DNA of 64,000 nucleotides from an uncultured Lachnospiraceae bacterium (GTDB lineage: Bacteria > Bacillota > Clostridia > Lachnospirales > Lachnospiraceae). Each line of letters starts with the position of its first letter. The first letter of the stretch is position 1. Below the pieces are notes generated by a model that did no database searches, was not told where the DNA came from, and saw only the letters and a list, made by a program, of their open reading frames with translations. Location: contig CANDAG010000011.1 in NCBI GenBank assembly GCA_947382625.1, forward strand, positions 40,204 through 104,203, in the 5' to 3' direction. The position numbers were made by a program, and so were the translations under genes. Shown one piece after another: positions 17,461-26,810 of this stretch.

Positions 17461-19563
17461 ATGAAACAAGAATATATTAACAAAATTTATTCTGGTTGGC
17501 TGGCTAAGATTATCGGTATTCGGCTGGGGGCTCCGGTAGAGGGCTGGACTTATGAGCAGATTCAGAAAAGATATGGAGAAATCATTGATTATCCGGTGGA
17601 TTATTGTGATTTCGCAGCGGATGATGACAGCAACGGGCCGGCTTTTTTTATACGTGCGCTGAAAGAGGGAAAGCATTTCCTGGAGATAGAACCCCAGGAT
17701 GTGGGGGATACGTTGTTAAATTATGCGGGATACGAGCATGGCTTTTTCTGGTTTGGAGGCTATGGAACTTCTACGGAGCATACGGCGTTCGAAAATCTGT
17801 GGAGCGGTATTCCAGCACCCCGCAGCGGTTCGGCCAAACAGAACGGCTTGGCAGTGGCGGAGCAGATCGGTGGACAGATTTTCGTTGACTGTTGGGGGCT
17901 TGTGAATCCCGGGAATGAGGAGCGGGCAGCGCGGATGGCTCGGACAGCGGCTTCCGCCACCCATGACGGAAACGGCGTATGGGGTGGTATTTTTGTGGCA
18001 GTCTGTATCAGTCATGCTTTTGTGGAAACAGATATTCGTAAGATTATCCATAAGGGACTGAGTTTTATTCCAAAAGACTGCGAATATGCAGCAGTGGTGC
18101 GTGCCGTCATGACGTTTCATGACGGCCATTCAAAAGACTGGCGGAAATGCCTTTTTTATATTCATAAAAACTGGGGATATGACAGATATCCGGGCAACTG
18201 CCATATCATTCCTAACGCTGCTGTTATGATTTTGTCACTTCTGTATGGAGAGGGTGATTTTGACCAGACGCTCTGTATCTGCTGTATGTGCGGATGGGAT
18301 ACAGACTGTAATGTGGGAAATGTGGCCACGATCATGGGCGTTCGGGGAGGCACGAACGCTATTGACTATGACCGATGGAGGAAGCCTATCAATGATTTTT
18401 TGGTGTTTTCCAGCATAGCCGGGATATTGAACATTTCGGATGTGCCGGAAGGGGCGTCCTATATGGCGAAGCTGGCTTATGAGCTGGATGGCGAGACACC
18501 GCCGGAGCCTTGGCAGTTAATCTGGAGCCGGGGAAGGGGACTTTGTCATTTCGTATATCCCGGTTCTACACATGGAATCAGGGTCAGAGGCGGAGAAGTA
18601 TGGAACATTAGTAATGTAGACTGCTCTGATGCTCTGGGCGGACAGGCACTATTGGTGGAAACCTTTGGGAAGACTGGGGAGGAGATGGAGGTATATAGAA
18701 AAACCTATTATGAACCGAAGGATTTTTATGATAACCGTTACCAGCCTTCTTTTTCACCTACGGTATATCCAGGACAAAGGATACACTGCAGGCTCCGTTC
18801 TGTGAAAAACTCTCTGGAGGTAAAACTATACGCCAGGATACGCGAGGCGCAGGGAGAGAAAATCCTCTGCTCGGAGGTTTTTGTTCTGGAGAGTAGTGAT
18901 TTCCGCAGGGTTTCCTGGCAAATTCCCCAAGGGGGCTGCTTTACAGTGTTGGAGATAGGTATCCGGTATTCTGCTGTTGGCCCTGGCATCGGTATTGTGT
19001 TGGATGAGCTTGATACGGATGGGGAAGCAGACTATGTCATTGACTTCTCACAGGAGAGAATGGAAAAATGGACGGATATCCATCGGGAAGTCAGCCAGTT
19101 TACCAGAGAAAAAGGGCTTAGTTATCTGGAGAGTGGTCGTCTGCATCTGGCAGGCACTGATTTCGCGGAGGTTTATACAGGAGACTGGGAGTGGCAGGAT
19201 TATGAGGCGGAATTTACGCTGATTCCGATTCTGGGGGAGGAGCATTATGCGTTGGTGCGCGTTCAGGGCGCACTTCGCTCCTATGTGGTGGGTTTCACCG
19301 GTAAGAACCGCATGGGCATTTGCAAGAAGGATCGGGAAATAAAAATCCTGCGGGAGATTCCCTTTGAATGGCAGTATGATGAAGCATACCGTATCCGAGT
19401 GCGGGTGGAAAAGGATTGGATTCGTGTATTTGACAAAGAGGTGGAAATTTTTGCTGTGCAGGATTGGGAAAATCCATGGTTGACGGGAGGAATAGGGATT
19501 GGCGTAGGAAATAACAGCCATTGTTGCTGTGATGGGATCCGGTTGATCGTGAGGAAGGATTGA
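17461..19563 (+). CDS. ADP-ribosylglycohydrolase-fold protein with C-terminal jelly-roll-like region
   Basis: A 700-residue protein. Residues about 1-330 have the all-helical ADP-ribosylglycohydrolase fold, with metal-site motifs ADDDSNG (about 55), HDGNGVWGG (about 166) and GWDTDCNVGN (about 279). About 350-510 is strand-rich; about 510-700 looks like a concanavalin/LamG-type jelly roll, as in DUF1080 enzymes. There is no signal peptide, so it acts in the cytoplasm. It is the last gene of the sugar ABC locus, so it probably acts on the imported compound. That substrate need not be an ADP-ribosyl group: the position suggests an N- or O-glycoside. This substrate idea is inference. Confidence 0.75.
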   Translation: MKQEYINKIYSGWLAKIIGIRLGAPVEGWTYEQIQKRYGEIIDYPVDYCDFAADDDSNGPAFFIRALKEGKHFLEIEPQDVGDTLLNYAGYEHGFFWFGGYGTSTEHTAFENLWSGIPAPRSGSAKQNGLAVAEQIGGQIFVDCWGLVNPGNEERAARMARTAASATHDGNGVWGGIFVAVCISHAFVETDIRKIIHKGLSFIPKDCEYAAVVRAVMTFHDGHSKDWRKCLFYIHKNWGYDRYPGNCHIIPNAAVMILSLLYGEGDFDQTLCICCMCGWDTDCNVGNVATIMGVRGGTNAIDYDRWRKPINDFLVFSSIAGILNISDVPEGASYMAKLAYELDGETPPEPWQLIWSRGRGLCHFVYPGSTHGIRVRGGEVWNISNVDCSDALGGQALLVETFGKTGEEMEVYRKTYYEPKDFYDNRYQPSFSPTVYPGQRIHCRLRSVKNSLEVKLYARIREAQGEKILCSEVFVLESSDFRRVSWQIPQGGCFTVLEIGIRYSAVGPGIGIVLDELDTDGEADYVIDFSQERMEKWTDIHREVSQFTREKGLSYLESGRLHLAGTDFAEVYTGDWEWQDYEAEFTLIPILGEEHYALVRVQGALRSYVVGFTGKNRMGICKKDREIKILREIPFEWQYDEAYRIRVRVEKDWIRVFDKEVEIFAVQDWENPWLTGGIGIGVGNNSHCCCDGIRLIVRKD

Positions 19564-19637
19564 ATCTGATTTGGATGTGACACCATTTCTTCCGGGTAAG
19601 ATTTTAAGCTTGAGCAGACTGGGAAAGGTATCAGGAC

Positions 19638-20564
19638 ATGAAAAACAGCAATTTGTTTACAGAAAAAATTGAATGCTGGGAGGATTGGGGAAGGGTCTAT
19701 CAGTCTATTCCGGCTTTTGAGAGGCTGGCCGCTTTTATTATGGAAAAGGAAAATCTCCCAAAGGCTAAGATCACCCATCTCACGCCGGGAACCAATGCGG
19801 TCTTTCGGGCGGGGGAATACGTGCTGAAGATCTACGCTCCGAAGGAGTCGGGGATGGATCAGACAGACAGCCGCAGGACAGAGCTTTTTGCGGCAGAGCA
19901 TGCGGAGAAAGCAGGGGTTTCCACGCCTTCGGTGGTGGCCGCAGGGGAGATTGAGGATACTTATTCTTTTGCCTATATGATCATGAGATATGTTAGGGGA
20001 AAGGAGTTGGGACAGGTCCTTAAGGATTCCAATGAGGAAGAACAGTTTTGGCTGGGACGGCAGCTCAAAAGGCTTACAAATGCCATGAATATGCCCTGCG
20101 CCCCTTTTAATAATATCCAGGTGATCTCTGATCCGGACAGGAGTAAGAGATGGAAGTCTTATTCGGAAGCCTTTCGGGATGATCGGGCAGCATATTTAAA
20201 AGAGCATGACTTTGGAGAATTTGTGTTCACTCATGGAGATCTGTGCGCTGATAATATTCTTGTGGAGGAGCACGGTAAGCAGAGTGAGCTTATGATCATT
20301 GATTTTGCCGATTCTGTATTGGCGCCAGAGTGCTACGAGCCGTCTCTGATCGCATTTGAATATAGGCAGTATCCGGCATTTCTGCGCGGATTCTGGGAAG
20401 GAGAGGACTTAGAGCTGGCAGCAGGGCAGGTGTTTCATGGGATACTGATCCATGATTTTGGCGGAGACATTGTAAGATCAGCCTTTCAGGGTGCAACCGG
20501 GTTTGAAAGGGTAAAGGAGCTATATGAACAAATCCTGGGCATGCCCTTCTTTTCAAAATTGTAA
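19638..20564 (+). CDS. Aminoglycoside-phosphotransferase/choline-kinase-fold kinase
   Basis: A 308-residue protein with the APH fold. The catalytic loop is FTHGDLCADNILV (near 197-209) and the metal-binding motif is MIIDFADSVLAPE (near 220-232). The N-lobe has AVFRAGEYVLKIYAP with the likely ATP-contacting Lys. The substrate is unknown: members of this fold phosphorylate antibiotics, choline, sugars and homoserine. It follows the sugar locus by 74 bp on the same strand, so a sugar-kinase-like role is possible. Resistance cannot be inferred from the fold alone. Confidence 0.75.
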   Translation: MKNSNLFTEKIECWEDWGRVYQSIPAFERLAAFIMEKENLPKAKITHLTPGTNAVFRAGEYVLKIYAPKESGMDQTDSRRTELFAAEHAEKAGVSTPSVVAAGEIEDTYSFAYMIMRYVRGKELGQVLKDSNEEEQFWLGRQLKRLTNAMNMPCAPFNNIQVISDPDRSKRWKSYSEAFRDDRAAYLKEHDFGEFVFTHGDLCADNILVEEHGKQSELMIIDFADSVLAPECYEPSLIAFEYRQYPAFLRGFWEGEDLELAAGQVFHGILIHDFGGDIVRSAFQGATGFERVKELYEQILGMPFFSKL

Positions 20565-20627
20565 GAATTGGCGGTAAATATAGAAAAGATATTTCAGAAT
20601 TTTGTTGAAATTTGATCCGGCGTTGGG

Positions 20628-20655
20628 TAAACTAAAGATAGCTGTCTATCGACAA
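20628..20655 (+). promoter_or_regulatory. Possible sigma-28 (motility) promoter
   Basis: TAAA (20628-20631) is followed after 16 bases by ATCGACAA (20648-20655), which matches five of eight bases of the flagellar sigma consensus GCCGATAA. It lies 21 bp before the chemotaxis receptor gene, a typical target for this sigma factor. Confidence 0.35.
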
Positions 20656-20676
20656 ATGCTGAAAGGAGCGGCCAAT

Positions 20677-22359
20677 ATGAAAAAAGCGATCAGTCAGTCA
20701 GTATTATCTTTTATTTTAAACGGGGTATCCATTTTATCCCTGTTATTTCTGGTAGTGTCTCTGTCTAATTACAGGGATGTCAATAATCGTCTGGATCAGG
20801 CCAATGAGGATCGGTTTGCGTTGACCTACAATGCCAACAGGTTTATGAACGGGTCAGCCTATCTTACCAATGAGGTGAGGGCTTTTGCGGCTACCGGTTT
20901 AAAGGAGCATTACGATAACTACTGGAATGAGATCAATAACCTGAAAAACCGCGATATCGGAGTTGCCATGCTGCAGGAGATCGGTATCACAGAGGATGAG
21001 CAGGCGATGATCGATGAGATGTCGGGTCTTTCCAATACGCTGGTGCCTCTCGAGGAGGAGGCCATGAACAATGTACAGGCCGGCAGGAGGGATGAGGCGA
21101 TTGATTATGTGTACGGGGAGGATTACAGTACTTCCATCGCAAAGATCAATTCCCTGAAGGAAGAATTCCTTGCAGACTTAGATGAGAGAACCTTAGATGA
21201 GGTAAATTCTCTTGTGGAGGAGACAGATCACATCAAGACCAATATGACGGTGATCCTTGTGATCGTGGTACTGCTTCAGGTGATCAGCATGATCTTTATC
21301 AGGCGTAATGTACTCCGTCCGGTGATCGAAGTGAGGAATCAGATGGGAGAGATCTCCCAGGGAAATCTTTCGGCGGAATTTTCTTTAAAGCCGGATACCT
21401 CAGAGATCGGTATGCTGGTGGCCTCCATCCACGATACCAAGCAGGAACTCAAAAAGTACATAAATGACATTGAATCGGAACTATCCCAGATGGCAAAGGG
21501 CAAGATGGATCTGACCATAGACGGTCAGTACAGGGGAGAATTTCTTCCGATCCAGAATGCCATGCGTCAGATCCTGGATTCTTTAAACAAGGCATTATCC
21601 CAGATCAACATGACTGCGGGTATGGTATCCCGGGAATCAGAAAAAATGGCCTCAGACGCCCAGGTGCTTTCCAATGGGGCGGTAGAGCAGGCATCAGCAG
21701 TCCAACAATTGACAGCCAGTATTCAGGACTTGTCCGATCAGGTAGACCGGGCCTCTGCAGATGCGGATGAAGCACGGACAAGCACGGAGAAGGCAACCAC
21801 TCAGCTTGAGCTATGCAATCAGAAGATGGGTGAATTGACTAACGCCATGCAGGATATCTCTCAGTCCTCCCGGCAGATCGAGGGGATCATTAAGACTATC
21901 GAGGATATTTCCTTCCAGACCAATATTCTGGCGCTTAACGCAGCGGTGGAAGCAGCCCGTGCCGGTGATGCAGGAAAGGGCTTCGCCGTGGTAGCGGAGG
22001 AGGTTCGCAGCCTTGCCAATAAGAGCGCGGCGGCAGCCAAGGATATAGCGGAGCTGATCGAAAATTCCATGGATCTGGTACGGCAGGGAGAGGTATTGTC
22101 AGAGGAGACTACCCAGGCACTTACCGAGGGCGTATCCGGTGCGCATACCTCCACCGAACTGGTAGAGAGGATTGCAGGCGCCGCCAGGCAGCAGGCTCAG
22201 GCCCTGCATCAGGTTTCGATGGGAATGAATCAGATCTCGGATGTAGTCCAGACCAATGCATCCACAGCAGAAAAGTCCGCGGCATCTGCCGAGGAGCTTT
22301 ACAGTCAGGCGGAGGAGCTTAAGGTTTCCGTTCAGAGATTCCAGCTCCGCAGAAAATAA
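20677..22359 (+). CDS. Methyl-accepting chemotaxis protein
   Basis: A 560-residue transmembrane receptor. It has a membrane helix (about 12-32), a four-helix-bundle sensor outside (about 35-190), a second membrane helix (about 192-212), HAMP (about 213-265) and a long coiled-coil signalling domain. The hairpin tip that contacts CheA and CheW is recognisable at [20 protein letters not shown]. It reports ligand binding to the flagellar motor. The start at 20677 is preferred because AAAGGAG is just upstream; an upstream TTG at 20602 would add 25 residues but lacks a ribosome site. No che or fla genes are nearby. Confidence 0.93.
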   Translation: MKKAISQSVLSFILNGVSILSLLFLVVSLSNYRDVNNRLDQANEDRFALTYNANRFMNGSAYLTNEVRAFAATGLKEHYDNYWNEINNLKNRDIGVAMLQEIGITEDEQAMIDEMSGLSNTLVPLEEEAMNNVQAGRRDEAIDYVYGEDYSTSIAKINSLKEEFLADLDERTLDEVNSLVEETDHIKTNMTVILVIVVLLQVISMIFIRRNVLRPVIEVRNQMGEISQGNLSAEFSLKPDTSEIGMLVASIHDTKQELKKYINDIESELSQMAKGKMDLTIDGQYRGEFLPIQNAMRQILDSLNKALSQINMTAGMVSRESEKMASDAQVLSNGAVEQASAVQQLTASIQDLSDQVDRASADADEARTSTEKATTQLELCNQKMGELTNAMQDISQSSRQIEGIIKTIEDISFQTNILALNAAVEAARAGDAGKGFAVVAEEVRSLANKSAAAAKDIAELIENSMDLVRQGEVLSEETTQALTEGVSGAHTSTELVERIAGAARQQAQALHQVSMGMNQISDVVQTNASTAEKSAASAEELYSQAEELKVSVQRFQLRRK

Positions 22360-22380
22360 AAAGAAAGATGCTTTAAAGTG

Positions 22381-22409
22381 AAGGGCGCCGCATGCGGCGC
22401 CCTTTTTTT
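22381..22409 (+). terminator. Intrinsic terminator after the chemotaxis receptor
   Basis: AAGGGCGCCGC (22381-22391) pairs with GCGGCGCCCTT (22394-22404), a GC-rich 11-bp stem that runs into a tract of seven T. It separates two convergent genes and may act in both directions. Confidence 0.92.
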
Positions 22410-22411
22410 GA

Positions 22412-22449
22412 ATCAATAAGCTGGCTCGCGAAGCGTGACAGTGTTTGAT
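22412..22449. repeat. Family B 38-bp hairpin
   Basis: The best-formed copy: ends ATCAA and TTGAT, arms CTG and CAG, tip CTCGCGAAGCG. It lies between the terminator and the 3' end of the convergent alpha-glucosidase gene. Confidence 0.85.
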
Positions 22450-22474
22450 CTCTTCTTATGTAAGAAGTGCAGTC

Positions 22475-24142
22475 TCATAAAGCCACGATCACCTGGCAGG
22501 ACTTTAGAGTAAATTCATCCTCTCCGGTGGGAATTTCCCTCAGATTGTTCAAAAGGATCCTGCCCCCGGCCAGCACGTTATGTCTGACGGTAATCTCTTT
22601 TTCACTCAAATTGGCAAATACAAAAATCGACTTATCCCCCAGCCTTCTTTCATATGCCAGAAGACCCTGGACATCCTCAAGGACAGGAAGGAAGGTACCA
22701 TAGGTAAAGATTTCTCTGTATTCTGGTGACCTGCGCAGAGCTACCAGTTCCTTGTAATAAGAAAGAATGGAATCCTCCTCCTGAAGCTGGGCTTTTACAT
22801 TGATTTCTTTATAGTTTGGATTGGTCTTGAGCCAGGGATTGCCCGTTGTAAAGCCGGCATTTGGAGAATCATCCCACTGCATGGGTGTTCTTGCGTTATC
22901 CCGGCTGGAGTGATAGCAGGCCTCCAGGGCTTCCTCCTCGGTAGCGCCTGCTTCTATGGCTGTCTGATATTCCCAGCGGGTGCCGATATCGTCGTAGTCA
23001 TCAATGGACTCCATACGGCAGTTACGCATGCCAATCTCCTGTCCCTGATAAAGGAAAGGAATGCCTCTGAACAGAAGGCTGATGGTACCCAGCATTTTGG
23101 CTCCGGTGTCATTTTGAGCGTAAGGGGGCAGATAACGGTCAATGCATCTTGGACAATCATGATTTTCAAGTACATTGGCCATAAATCCAACATTCTCACA
23201 TTTAAGCTGGGACTGGAACAAAACGTGTTTCATGATTTCCAGCCTGGCGGCAGTAGAGCCGTAGGGCTTCTTTTTTTTGTCGAATACGGGATGCGCGCTG
23301 AAGTCAAACATGGTGGAAAAGTGGCCGTTCTCACCAATAAACTGGGAGAGCTCGTTTTCCTTCATGTTGAAAACCTCGGCAACGGTAAAGGCATCGTAGC
23401 GCTCAAAGGTGTTTTTCTTCAGATCCTCCAAAAGCTCACCGACTCCCTCCACCTTTTCTACCATACGCCATACCCAGGCAAGCCCGTCCAGTCCGTCCGG
23501 CTCAAAGCTTTCAAAGTCGGGGTCTTTTTTGATATTGATGATCGCATCGATGCGGAAGCCGGAAACACCCTTTTCCAGCCACCAGTTGATCATGTCATAT
23601 AATTCCTTCAGCAGCTTTTCGTTATTCCAGTTCAGGTCCGGCTGCTCTTTGGCAAACATGTGCAGGTAGTAATAGTCGCTGCCTTCCACCTTTTCCCATG
23701 CGCTGCCGCCAAAATAGGAGCGATAGTTGCTGGGAGGATTACCGTCCTTTCCTTTTCGGAAATAAAAGTAATCGCCATATTCCCCTTCGGGATCCTTAAG
23801 CGCTTTTTGGAACCATTCGTGTTTGTCAGAGCAGTGATTGATCACAAGATCCATGAGGATGTGCATATCGCGCTTTTTGGCCTCTGCAAGCAGAGTGTCA
23901 AAGTCCTCCATGGTGCCGAATGCCTCGTCTATTTGATAATAATCGGAAATATCATATCCCTCATCCACGAAGGGTGACTGATAGATGGGGGAGAGCCAGA
24001 TGATGTCGATCCCTAAATCCTTCAGATAGTCCAGCTTCTCCGTAACGCCCTTTAAGTCTCCGATTCCGTCCCCGTTGGTATCCCGAAAGCTTTTCGGGTA
24101 AATCTGATAAGCAACCTTGTCGTGCCACCATTTCTTATTCAT
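22475..24142 (-). CDS. GH13 alpha-glucosidase (oligo-1,6-glucosidase/maltase group)
   Basis: A 555-residue cytoplasmic enzyme of GH13 subfamily 31, full length for the family. The catalytic triad is nucleophile Asp199 (GFRIDA), acid/base Glu256 (FTVAEVF) and Asp329 (LENHDCPR). The residue after the nucleophile is Ala200; in this subfamily Val at that position marks alpha-1,6 preference and Ala or Thr marks alpha-1,4 preference, so maltose-type substrates are more likely than isomaltose. The ribosome site GGAGGTGAT is close to the full anti-16S complement, suggesting strong translation. The AraC regulator encoded 77 bp upstream on the same strand probably controls it. Confidence 0.92.
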   Translation of the reverse strand: MNKKWWHDKVAYQIYPKSFRDTNGDGIGDLKGVTEKLDYLKDLGIDIIWLSPIYQSPFVDEGYDISDYYQIDEAFGTMEDFDTLLAEAKKRDMHILMDLVINHCSDKHEWFQKALKDPEGEYGDYFYFRKGKDGNPPSNYRSYFGGSAWEKVEGSDYYYLHMFAKEQPDLNWNNEKLLKELYDMINWWLEKGVSGFRIDAIINIKKDPDFESFEPDGLDGLAWVWRMVEKVEGVGELLEDLKKNTFERYDAFTVAEVFNMKENELSQFIGENGHFSTMFDFSAHPVFDKKKKPYGSTAARLEIMKHVLFQSQLKCENVGFMANVLENHDCPRCIDRYLPPYAQNDTGAKMLGTISLLFRGIPFLYQGQEIGMRNCRMESIDDYDDIGTRWEYQTAIEAGATEEEALEACYHSSRDNARTPMQWDDSPNAGFTTGNPWLKTNPNYKEINVKAQLQEEDSILSYYKELVALRRSPEYREIFTYGTFLPVLEDVQGLLAYERRLGDKSIFVFANLSEKEITVRHNVLAGGRILLNNLREIPTGEDEFTLKSCQVIVAL

Positions 24143-24219
24143 AAGATCACCTCCGTTTTGGTTACATTATATTATCTGGAAGAAAAGATTTCTTACCTAT
24201 AATTGACAGATTTACTACA

Positions 24220-25140
24220 CTATTTTGACTTATCCGAATTGTTACAGCGTTTGCGGTACTCAGAAGGGGTAACGCCCTTTTCAGCCTTGAACCTCCGTAT
24301 AAAGTAACCCATATTTTCGAAGCCGCTGTTTTCGGCAATGGTGATGATCTTATCTTTGGTCTCCGCCAGAGCCTCGGCGGCCTTCTCTATCCTGATCTCA
24401 TTGATGTATTCTGTGGCGGTCTTCCCGATATTTTCTTTAAAATATCTGCAGAAATATTGGGGATTCAAATTCACCAGCCCTGCAAGCTCCTCCAGACGGA
24501 TGGGAGACCCGTAGTTTTCACCGATATAGCGAAGAACCTTTTTGAGGTTTTGGATCTGTTGCTCATTTTCATTTTTGACCTCCCCTGCGCGGATCAGACA
24601 ATTATTCTGATACAGAACGGCAAGGAAATTGAAGAGCAGCGCTTTGATCTGCAGATAAAGGGAGTTTTTGGAAAGCTCGTCTGTATCAGGGCATCCGTCC
24701 ATCTGACGGAGCTTTTGTTCCGTCTGCTCGTAGCAGTCTTTTATCTCCGGAAAAAAGGGAAAAGCTTCGTCAAGGAGAGGCGGCATTTTCAGCCGGCCAT
24801 CCATAAGGGGGCGGATCAGCTTGGCCTGGATGGAATCATAATGCTCGAAGCTTAATATATTCAGATGAAAAACCACGGCGCTTTCCACGGCGCCTGCCGG
24901 AAGCTCTAAGGAGTGAAGCTCTCCGGCGTGTATGCACAGGATGGCAGGTCCCTCTATCAGGGATTCTCTGGTATTGATCCAGGTACGGAAAACCCCCTTC
25001 TTCAGATAGATCAGTTCCATTTCCTCATGCCAGTGGGGAGAGACCTTCCATGAAAAATCTGTCCTATTCCATTCGTAGTGTGCAAGAGGGAAGCGTACCG
25101 TACCGTGGGTGGTATTTTCTTTTAAAGAATGAAGATCCAT
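24220..25140 (-). CDS. AraC-family regulator with cupin sensor domain
   Basis: A 306-residue transcription factor. The N-terminal part (about 15-160) is a cupin-like sugar-binding domain (HWHEEMELIYLKKG near 37). The C-terminal AraC DNA-binding domain is at about 200-300, with helix-turn-helices LEELAGLVNLNPQYFCRYFKE and IITIAENSGFENMGYFIRRFK and the typical ending KGVTPSEYRKR. It probably senses a carbohydrate and activates the alpha-glucosidase gene that follows in the same direction. AAAGGA precedes the ATG. Confidence 0.9.
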   Translation of the reverse strand: MDLHSLKENTTHGTVRFPLAHYEWNRTDFSWKVSPHWHEEMELIYLKKGVFRTWINTRESLIEGPAILCIHAGELHSLELPAGAVESAVVFHLNILSFEHYDSIQAKLIRPLMDGRLKMPPLLDEAFPFFPEIKDCYEQTEQKLRQMDGCPDTDELSKNSLYLQIKALLFNFLAVLYQNNCLIRAGEVKNENEQQIQNLKKVLRYIGENYGSPIRLEELAGLVNLNPQYFCRYFKENIGKTATEYINEIRIEKAAEALAETKDKIITIAENSGFENMGYFIRRFKAEKGVTPSEYRKRCNNSDKSK

Positions 25141-25232
25141 AGGTCTTTTTTCCTTTCAGGTAATATCTTTATAGTAACATGGGCAGTTTATGAAAGGAAA
25201 TGTTTTTGGATGTTTTTTCGCCGTATAAAAAG

Positions 25233-25261
25233 TTGACAACCACATGGGAAAAAGATACACT
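25233..25261 (+). promoter_or_regulatory. Sigma-A-type promoter for the flavin reductase gene
   Basis: TTGACA (25233-25238), a 17-base spacer, then TACACT (25256-25261, four of six). It lies 45 bp upstream of the flavin reductase start. Confidence 0.65.
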
Positions 25262-25306
25262 GAAATAGTAATAATTCTTATTTTGGCAGAGAGAAGGGAT
25301 ACTAAA

Positions 25307-25810
25307 ATGAACAAAAATGTTTTTCACAAGCTTTCTTACGGAGTTTATGTGGTCAGCACATGGGACAATGGAAGACCTACAGGATGCACGGCAAACAGCG
25401 CCATGCAGATCACTTCCGCACCGGCAACTGTTGCGGTAAGTATTAATCATGACAATTATACCAATAAGTGTATCAAGGATACAGGAAGATTCGCCATTTC
25501 TATTTTGGCGGAGGATTCCCTTCCTTCCATCATAGGAACCTTTGGCTTCCGGTCCGGTAAGGATACGGACAAATTTTCGGAGGTGGAATACCGGGTGGAG
25601 GATCACATGCCGGTGGTAGCGGATTCCTGCGGCTGTATCGTCTGTGAGGTGATCGACTCTATGGAGACGGCAACCCACACGGTATTTTTGGGAGAGGTAA
25701 AAGGAGCAGAGGTTTTTGGAGACAGGGAGGCCATGACCTATTCCTATTATCATAAGGTGATCAAGGGCAAGAGCCCTAAGAACGCACCTACTTATCTGCC
25801 GGAGGAATGA
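25307..25810 (+). CDS. Flavin reductase-like FMN-binding protein
   Basis: A 167-residue single-domain protein of the flavin reductase-like (flavoredoxin) family, with the split-barrel FMN-binding fold. The start LSYGVYVVSTWDNGRPTGC and the segment ATVAVSINHDNYTN are typical, as is FAISILAEDS. Such proteins take electrons from NAD(P)H or rubredoxin-type donors; the exact partner is unknown here. The start at 25307 is preferred because AGAAGGGA precedes it; the ATG at 25244 lies inside the promoter and would not be transcribed. Confidence 0.88.
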   Translation: MNKNVFHKLSYGVYVVSTWDNGRPTGCTANSAMQITSAPATVAVSINHDNYTNKCIKDTGRFAISILAEDSLPSIIGTFGFRSGKDTDKFSEVEYRVEDHMPVVADSCGCIVCEVIDSMETATHTVFLGEVKGAEVFGDREAMTYSYYHKVIKGKSPKNAPTYLPEE

Positions 25811-25883
25811 TCGCGGGCGCACTATCTGTTTTGAGGAAAAAGATGGATTATCGAAACGCAATGAGGAAAGGAAGTATAAAGCT

Positions 25884-26792
25884 ATGGAAGAGACAATGAA
25901 GGATTATGAGGTGGAGCTGGAGGCATCCTTTAGAAAGATCAGTGAAGGAGATGTGATCCAGGGAACGGTGATCGCTGTAAATGAAGAAGAGGTGACTCTG
26001 GATCTGAAATATTATACTCAGGGGATTATCAAAGCGGCAGATATGAGCAACGATCCCGGATTCTCGCTTTTAAATGACGTAAAGCCCGGAGATGTGATCG
26101 AGGCGTCTGTGGTAAAAATGGATGATGGACAGGGAAATATCCTTCTTTCCAAAAAGGAAGCCAATGAGGTGCTTGCCTGGGATGTACTGGAGCGTTATCT
26201 GGAAGAAAAAACAGAATTGACTGTTAAAGTCAGTGAAATAGTTAAAGCAGGGGCTGTTGCCTGGGTAGAGGGTATCAGAGGGTTTATTCCGGCTTCTCAG
26301 TTAGACATATCCTATGTAGAGGACTTGAGTGTATTTCAGGGAAAAGAATTGACTGTTCGGGTCATAACAGTGGACAAGGAAAAAGAAAAGCTGGTTTTGT
26401 CCGCAAAGGAAATTTTGAAAGAGCAGGCAAAGGAGGCTCATGATCATAAGGTTGCCATGCTGGTGCCCGGAACGGTTTTGGAGGGAACAGTGGAAAGCCT
26501 GCAGCCCTATGGTGCGTTTGTGGATTTAAAGGATGGCTTAAGCGGACTGGTGCATATTTCCCAGATCAGCCAGAGAAGGATCAAAAAGCCCTCCGAGGTA
26601 TTGAAGGTGGGAGATCAGGTGAAGGTGAAGGTTTTAAACACCAATGACGGTAAGATTTCCTTAAGCATGAAGGCTGTTTCAGAGGAGCAGGAGGCAGAAG
26701 AGGTTGAGAAGGTAGATACTTCAAGGTACAGCTCAAAGGAAAGCCTTGGCACAAGTCTCGGTGATCTGCTTGCCGGGCTGAATATCAAATAA
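25884..26792 (+). CDS. S1-domain RNA-binding protein (short ribosomal-S1-like)
   Basis: A 302-residue protein with three S1 OB-fold domains at about 18-90, 105-170 and 190-260. The third is the most typical (GTVLEGTVESLQPYGAFVDL then GLVHISQISQRRIKKPSEVL). It resembles the short S1-like proteins of Firmicutes that bind mRNA or the ribosome and is shorter than the six-domain S1 of enterobacteria. It begins a short gene run with the HAD phosphatase (18-bp gap) and CPBP protease. AAAGGAAG precedes the start. Confidence 0.88.
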   Translation: MEETMKDYEVELEASFRKISEGDVIQGTVIAVNEEEVTLDLKYYTQGIIKAADMSNDPGFSLLNDVKPGDVIEASVVKMDDGQGNILLSKKEANEVLAWDVLERYLEEKTELTVKVSEIVKAGAVAWVEGIRGFIPASQLDISYVEDLSVFQGKELTVRVITVDKEKEKLVLSAKEILKEQAKEAHDHKVAMLVPGTVLEGTVESLQPYGAFVDLKDGLSGLVHISQISQRRIKKPSEVLKVGDQVKVKVLNTNDGKISLSMKAVSEEQEAEEVEKVDTSRYSSKESLGTSLGDLLAGLNIK

Positions 26793-26810
26793 TACAGGAA
26801 AATTTAAGAT

